In this document: piece after piece, positions 58,138 through 64,000 of the stretch
How the letters are laid out: each line of letters opens with the position of its first letter
Position numbering within the stretch: position 1 is the first letter of the stretch
Source: Eutypella sp. D-1
Lineage: Eukaryota > Ascomycota > Sordariomycetes > Xylariales > Diatrypaceae
Assembly (NCBI GenBank): GCA_023313575.1
Contig: JAJTTP010000014.1
Location: 682,001-746,000, forward strand
Direction: 5' to 3'
Length of the DNA: 64,000 nucleotides
Notes under the pieces: model-generated
Seen by the model: the letters and a program-made list of their open reading frames with translations, nothing else
Databases searched by the model: none
What the model was told of the DNA's origin: nothing
Made by a program: the position numbers and the translations under genes

Positions 58138-59890
58138 AATGAGAGTCGAGCCCTCTCCTTTTGGTTTGACTTAGATTGACTGTGGTTGATGGGATGCTCA
58201 ACACCCTGAGGGCGGTTTTCTTGGGTAGGGGCCTCCTAGCAATCGTGGTCCAGGGATGGCAGAGACAAGAGGATGCAGAGAAGTTGGCGAAATGGTAAGG
58301 AAGTCAATACATGGATAACACGTGATGCAAAAGCATCAAATCAGATATTCATCTGCTAAAAAATAGAAATGTATGTAAAATGTCGCAGTGAACAACACCG
58401 ATCAAACTTCAGGTTGTAACGCAATTGAATTGACGAACAAGACAAGTAACAACCGAAGCCGAAGTCAATCATTGGAAAGAGAAGGCAAGAAGCACACGCA
58501 GGCAGGCAACGAAGTTCCAAGGTTCAAGGTTGGTTGGTTGGTTGGAGTGGACGTTGCGTTAGGCTTAGCTTGGTTTGGCTTGTTTTCTCTTGGCGTTCGG
58601 TAACACTTCAGCCGCGTAAACTGCAAACTGCGTCACCGCTTATCACTGCCAAGTGGTGTCATATGTGGCTTAGCGGGCCAGACGGGTCCATATGTAGATG
58701 CAATAGGTACTTATGTACACTACCTAATACAAGGCAAGTTGGGGGTGGGTACTCCGTGTATACTTCGTACAATACCCGTCATTATTATGCAGTTATACGT
58801 ACTGTAGACGGGATGGCCCCTTTAACAGGAATCCCTATCAAACGTTCGTTAAACACCACATCAATGTTGCCATATTCTCTTGCTTTTTCGTCCCATTTAC
58901 TTCTCATCGGAGATATCAAGTGCTCACCTAAGGTCGCGGCCGAATGATTCAACCAGCCAAGTCCGTGCCCAGCTTTCTGGTGTAAATCTCGGCGTCCTGA
59001 TGTCTTCCATTTGGCTCTGGCATAATACGAGGCTGAACACAACTTCTGCCCAGCTTTTCTTGGCTTCTACATAGTTGGCAAGTGCATCTATCCATCTACA
59101 CGTGTATCTATTGATTCGTAATGCTCTCTAGGAAGTGAAGTAGTGACGCAGTTGATCGGATACAAGAGCCCATGCATGTATGGTTGGCCAACCACCTTTG
59201 AAATGGGCAAGAATGGGTGCCAGTTATCCTCATAATAATCCTTATTGTCTCGTGAGGGAGACTAGACTGCTCTAGATGTCTCATACCTACCTACCTAAGT
59301 AGGTAGACTGAGAGGAGGTCCACTACCGCGAGCTCTGTGTTATAACGTTGAACAATGCAGGTGTCGAAGCCCTCCAATATAAAGATCTGATTGCACTAAA
59401 GAGATACAATCAGCCTATCGCATGGGACTCAGAAATCCTAGAAAGTACGGAGTACCTACCTGACAATCGGGACGGGAGCGGGGCGATAAGGGTCTGGTTC
59501 TGACTAAGGTTACATCCGGGTCGGCAAGATTGGACAGCCTTAACGCTAGCTCCTTTTTTAGCCTCAAAGCACGACGACAGTGGAGGGGCAGAGAGAAGGG
59601 GGAAAACCACCAGAACTGCCAACTCCCAATTACATTGGTGCAGGTAAAGTCACTTTTCTATGAAGAGTGAAACCAACATCACGTCACATTCAAGTATTCA
59701 GTTCGTAATCTGGATAAATAGAAGGACATTGGCCAATCCCCTTCTGCGCTTTGGCAGAGTCCAAAAGCTACGCCATCCCATTTCCTCTTGTCGCACGGCA
59801 AGGGGAGGAGCAGACTTGCCTGAGAGCCGTATCATTCACGATTTCCACTTCCTGAAAACCTGGTCCCTTCTGTAGCTTGGGATAATTGGC
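58138..59890. other. Divergent promoter region of vrp1 and the 453-aa gene
   Basis: A 1.75-kb spacer with an inverted repeat CTACCT-AAGT-AGGTAG at 59291-59306 and a TTGGTTGGTTGG run near 58529-58545. No gene is supported. Confidence 0.5.
59291..59306. repeat. Inverted repeat CTACCT-AAGT-AGGTAG
   Basis: Perfect 6-bp arms with a 4-bp spacer. It is one of several TAGGTA/TACCTA arrangements in the intergenic DNA of the window. Confidence 0.85.
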
Positions 59891-61252
59891 ATGATGCGTC
59901 GACCCGTCTCTGTCTCACGGACGAGTCCCGTCTGCCAAATATGCGAGTCCCTGTTCACTCGGCGCTTACACTCTGCCAAGGTGATCCCTATACAATCACG
60001 AGCACACATTCGACCACAACCACGCAGGTTGCAAGACAAGCGCTTCTTGGTATCAGCCCAAGCGCCTATCAGGAGAGCCGCACATGATGAGCATGCGCCG
60101 AGAACACCCAAGGCCCCCGAGAACGCCTATGGGGCCTCTCGTGCGACGGAGCACAGTTCTTCCCGCGCCGACAGTCAGGAGCTGTCGTCCGTCACGAACA
60201 TGATCACCTATCTAGAGAATAGAAAAGCGAAAGTACTCAACCATCGCAAAATCCCGTCTGAGGATGACGTGAGCGCTGCGCTGCAGGCCTGCCGTGTCGT
60301 CGCCGACTACGTTATGGACGAGTCCGTCCAACCACAGATCACCCACATGATCAATGAGATAGACTCCACCGCCTCCCACCTGTTATCTCTAGACACCGCC
60401 AAGCACCTTCCCAAGACACCAAGGAAGCAGCCCAATGCGCCACCCAGCACGGCGGCAGAGAGGCTGTCCGCCCAATTCCGCCGGCTAGTGGACAGGATAT
60501 CGGACACCGCGTACGCAATCGTGGCCCACCCGCCGGTCTTTATCTCGCCGGCCCTACTGCAGCAGTACGTCGGCGTGCAGGCGCGACTAGGTAAGCCAGA
60601 GTCGCTGCCCCACGTCTTCCAGCTGTACGCCTCGAAGCCCATGGCGCGCGAGGGGTCCGGATCCTCCTCCGCCATCACGTATGCGCAGCAGAACCCGAAC
60701 CGGATCGCCAATGCGATCGAGCCGGCGGTGATCGAGAAGGCGCTGGACACGGCGATCGAGGCGCGGAACCTGGACGCGGCCGTGGGCGTCGCGGAGGCCG
60801 GGTATGCGGCGCCGGCGTTCATACGCGCGAAGCTGGTGCGGCAGGCGGCGCTGCCGGCGTGCGCGGTGGCGGGCACGCCCGTGGCGGCCTACGGGCTAGC
60901 GAGCAACTTCTCGGCGCTGCAGAGCGCTATGGACGCGGCGGCGGCGACCAACACGGCGTTCGCCGGCATCCTGGCGTACGTGGGCGTGACGGCGTCGATC
61001 GGCATCGTCGCGCTGACCACCGCCAACGACCAGATGCGCCGCGTCACCTGGGCCCAGGGCGTGCCGCTACGCCGTCGCTGGCTCCGTGAGCCCGAGCGCG
61101 CCGCCCTCGACCGCATCGCCTGCGCCTGGGGCTTCCAGGAGAAGTCCCGCCACGGCGAGGAGGACGGCCGAGAGTGGAATACCCTCCGCGAGTACATCGC
61201 GGGCAAGCGCATGGTGCTTGACCGCACCGAGCTCATGCCGGGCATGCAGTGA
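59891..61252 (+). CDS. Probable mitochondrial membrane protein, unassigned, 453 aa
   Basis: Single exon. The N-terminus MMRRPVSVSRTSPVCQICES and the next 50 residues are rich in Arg and Ser with few acids, as in mitochondrial presequences. A helical charged region follows (about 95-205), then a segment resembling a short repeat region (HVFQLYASKP, IEKALDTAIEARNLDAAVGV). Two hydrophobic segments lie at about 319-340 (AALPACAVAGTPVAAYGL) and 354-381 (FAGILAYVGVTASIGIVALT). A conserved-looking C-terminus follows: RRVTWAQGVPLRRRWLREPE, then ACAWGFQEKSRHGEEDG. I do not recognise a named family with confidence. An inner-membrane location with two helices is inferred. Codon use becomes strongly GC-rich in the second half. 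Confidence 0.8.
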   Translation: MMRRPVSVSRTSPVCQICESLFTRRLHSAKVIPIQSRAHIRPQPRRLQDKRFLVSAQAPIRRAAHDEHAPRTPKAPENAYGASRATEHSSSRADSQELSSVTNMITYLENRKAKVLNHRKIPSEDDVSAALQACRVVADYVMDESVQPQITHMINEIDSTASHLLSLDTAKHLPKTPRKQPNAPPSTAAERLSAQFRRLVDRISDTAYAIVAHPPVFISPALLQQYVGVQARLGKPESLPHVFQLYASKPMAREGSGSSSAITYAQQNPNRIANAIEPAVIEKALDTAIEARNLDAAVGVAEAGYAAPAFIRAKLVRQAALPACAVAGTPVAAYGLASNFSALQSAMDAAAATNTAFAGILAYVGVTASIGIVALTTANDQMRRVTWAQGVPLRRRWLREPERAALDRIACAWGFQEKSRHGEEDGREWNTLREYIAGKRMVLDRTELMPGMQ

Positions 61253-64000
61253 AGGGGGTTTGTTGTGTCGCGCACCCGGGGGCGGGGAGGGGGACGACCA
61301 GGGCTGGAAGGACTAGCCAACGAGGTCGATAGCCAAGACGGGATGAGACTAGGCAGATTTACCGCAACTATCATGACGCCAGTGAGCTGTGTTGCATCAG
61401 TGTACGCTTGGTATCCTTGCTTTTTGAATATCCTTCTGTACGGCCTGAGAGGGGACAAAAGACTGGACGGGTCTTAAATAAGAGCTTTCACCCAATAACC
61501 AATAACCCGTGCGTTTTTTTTTTCCTGCTCGCCAGGACCGCCAAGTCCATGTATGACCGTAAGCTGCGTGTCTGTCTACCAATCCTCTCTCTTTCCTCGG
61601 CATTGTAATATGTTTCAGGATCTCCTGTACAACAACAACAGCACAGTCATATACAATCCCCCTCCGCAATCCTGGGTCTTTTGTTTCGGGGTCGTACCTC
61701 GGACGGATTTCACCTTATTATGTCTCTCTACTGTACTGCTGCGCTACTGTGGGGGGAGGGACAATTGCTTTATAATCAAGACATGCAGTGCTTGTCGTAA
61801 AGTCAAACGGATAAGCACCGATTCGCAGAGGCGAAGTTCAAATCTTGCGGGCCGAAGCTCGCCATAGATGTAATGCTCTCAATGTTTACTTAACTCTATA
61901 CCCAATGGCGATGGAAAAACCCCCGATAGCCTCTATCGATTATTACCAAGCATGACATGAACCAACTTTTCTTTTATGAGACTACAGATAGCAAAGAAGC
62001 ATAACTCCTCCGTAAGGTGGATTAGGTAGGTAGGGTACCAGGGTGAAACACCGTACCCAAAGTAGGGAGCCGTAAAGGGTTGTCGATTTTCAAAATCATT
62101 GGGCACCTATCTATCTTTCGCCCCTTGCTGACATATACACCTAGAGAGACCCGCAGGATCAACAACACCATGGAACAGGACTACATATGCGTATACCCAT
62201 GACGCCCATATCCTCGCCATGCTTAGACATCAAGGTGTGTATGTGTATCTCGTACATTAACACCGGCGCATCCGGGTCAAAACTTCGTCGAGGAGCTTGG
62301 CGTCTGGGCCGTCTGGCTCCTCCTCCCTGTGCCACCTTCAAACCCCCCTTGGAGTGGATATTGTCTAAGGCCCCGAAATTGTTTAGACCGTCGATATGAC
62401 TGACTGACTTCCAGTCGATATTTATGATCCCTGGAGGAGGGACATTTTCCATTGCTTCTAGACTAATTGACAAGGCAAGCACCGACAATCGCTGTCGAGA
62501 GCCGTGTCCTATCTCTCTCCCGTTATCATTCCTATGCCTTGTCTCCCTGGCACCCGGTAACCCGGTAAATAAGACGTATGCATGCAACTTCCAAGCAATC
62601 AGGCTGCATGCACACGGGGAGGGGGGCACAGGGAATAATAAGGGGTGGCGTTTTTTTCTTTCTTTTTTTCCTTATCTGAGATCTTGCTTACCCAACATGG
62701 CGGTATGTACCTACGAAGGGCCGGGTTTCCTTTCTAAGGGAAACTTCACATGTTTTTTTTTCCCCTGTTTCCCAATCGTACATGCATTGCATGCCCCTAC
62801 CCTTGCCTTCATCGCCTAGCCAGCCTATCTCGTTCTCGCCAAGATGGGATGTGTCACTCTGCGCCGCCGCCGCGCCAAGCAAAGAACGCAAAAAGAAAAT
62901 GAAGAAGGGGAAAAAGGGCTTGAGAAGTAGTAGAAGAGAAGGGAAGAAAGATCGATAGATAGATAGAGAAGAGGCGTCAGCGAAAGAAGCCAAGTCCTAA
63001 TTTAAAGCTATCCCTGCTTTTTTTTTCTATTCTGCCATCTAATCTTAGCATGGTGGAAGTTGGATTGGTGCCCAATCCTCTCTATCACCCTTTTTTTTCC
63101 CCCGTAAGCATAATGAATTATAGGTAATTACAATTATAAGAGAGGAGTAAGAACGAGGACTTCTAATTATAATACTTGTTCAAGACCTAGCTGACCCTTG
63201 TCCAGCCCAGGGCCTTGGCCCCCGAGTCAAAATCAACTCTATTTGATGGGTTCCCGGCTACGACGAGTCGTGGGGCCCCCCCGGTAGCTAGACTAAGGTA
63301 CCGACCAGACTGGCGGCATCTTCTAAGGTAACCTTAAAAATAACACTGCGCAAAGATTACCGCGCGTAATTCTCTCTCTCTCTCTCTTTGTCTGTCCCGT
63401 GAAATTGTTAGATTCCGTTTTGTCTAATAAGTAGTTAGTCGGGGAGGGAGGGAAACCCCCTCTCCATCGTTGGCGGCTGTCTCGGCCTGTATCATGGGCG
63501 TAACGTCGACGGGCACGCACGCGGCCTCCCGACCCGGAAGTGAATCAACTTCTTTTTCCTCCCCCCCCCCTACCCCTTGACATCCTGGCATGGGACGTCC
63601 CGGCAGGTTGTCTAGCTCTAGGCCGTGTGGGCTTGATGCCCAGAGAGAGCCAGTGGATCTCTCCTTATCCATGCCGCGCCTCCCCGTGTCATGGGCGGCC
63701 ATTTGCATTCGGCCTAAGCTGTCTGATGTACGAGTCGTCGTCATCGAAAACATGCCCCGTGGGAAGTTTGGGTACACACTCTCTCTTCTCATCAGCTTTT
63801 AGTCCCATTGCACTCGCATAACGCCTTGCGGATGTGGGACTTCTTCTTCTCTTATCAGACGCCACGGCCCGTGATCTCCTTGGCTTTGCTCCCTGAGTCG
63901 AAGCTTTATATAGCTTCCGTATCCCGCCACGCTACCCTGGCCTATGGTCTTGGTGTTTCTCTGTACTTGTTTCTGCTTCAGCTCAGTCGCATAATATCTC
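61253..64000. other. Terminal 2.7-kb region, no gene supported
   Basis: It contains CT repeats at 63371-63388, a GATA tetranucleotide run near 62952-62966, a poly-C tract near 63562-63571 and a TATATAGC element at 63908. The last ~250 bp is CT-rich and promoter-like, so a plus-strand gene may begin just beyond the window. Open frames at 62159-62629 (minus) and 63424-63792 (minus) show no domain. Confidence 0.5.

Noticed and set aside
61786..61867. CSACRKVKR segment resembling a zinc-cluster (Zn2Cys6) start
   Set aside because: Only two of six cysteines, a stop soon after and no continuation in any frame. A tRNA-like T loop in the same place (GTTCAAATC) also lacks pairing stems.
62159..62629. 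156-codon minus-strand open frame
   Set aside because: No recognisable domain and no conserved pattern; composition is consistent with chance.

Overview
The window looks like nuclear DNA of a filamentous ascomycete (Pezizomycotina, most likely a Sordariomycete). Introns are short (55-119 nt in most genes), with GT..AG ends and CTAAC-type branch sites. The protein set is typically fungal: Rrn5, verprolin, a She3-like protein, a Mep/Amt ammonium transporter, a DUF7707-type wall protein and a HET-type relic. Genes are single-copy on alternating strands and are separated by long low-complexity intergenic DNA rich in homopolymers, CT tracts and TAGGTA/TACCTA words. I see no secondary-metabolite cluster, no intact transposon, no CRISPR array and no rRNA.

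Layout. 1-4 kb: a divergent protein kinase (minus). 4-12.2 kb: an 8.2-kb stretch without a credible gene, full of simple repeats. 12.2-15.7 kb: mitochondrial Lon protease (minus). 16.8 kb: a damaged intron-containing tRNA-Asn-like sequence. 17.6-32.9 kb: RNA polymerase I factor Rrn5 (minus), mitochondrial helicase Irc3 (plus), GPN-loop GTPase Gpn1 (plus), shared RNA polymerase subunit Rpc10 (minus), a HIT protein (plus), an aldo-keto reductase rebuilt from five exons (minus), a frameshifted HET C-terminal relic (plus) and ribosome biogenesis factor Rpf2 rebuilt from five exons (minus). 33.9-39.7 kb: a secreted single-pass membrane protein (plus), an ammonium transporter (plus) and a convergent short-chain dehydrogenase (minus). 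42.3-47.3 kb: a She3-like coiled-coil protein (plus) and a WW-domain/glycine-zipper protein (minus). 49.6-50.3 kb: gene debris including an alpha/beta-hydrolase C-terminus with an internal stop. 51.8-61.3 kb: a 1000-residue orphan (plus), verprolin (minus) and an unassigned, probably mitochondrial, membrane protein (plus). The last 2.7 kb has no gene I can support.

How the genes relate. Three genes serve RNA polymerase assembly or initiation (rrn5, gpn1, rpc10) and one serves 60S assembly (rpf2), all within about 15 kb. Gpn1 imports and assembles RNA polymerase II, and Rpc10 is a subunit of all three polymerases; the two genes are convergent neighbours. Lon, Irc3 and the 453-residue protein are probably mitochondrial. 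I found no strong evidence of a wholly new system. The best leads are the uncharacterised 1000-residue and 453-residue proteins, the kinase with altered catalytic motifs, the WW/glycine-zipper protein and the decayed HET and hydrolase loci. Exon joins were read by eye from splice signals, frame and family fit; there is no transcript evidence.
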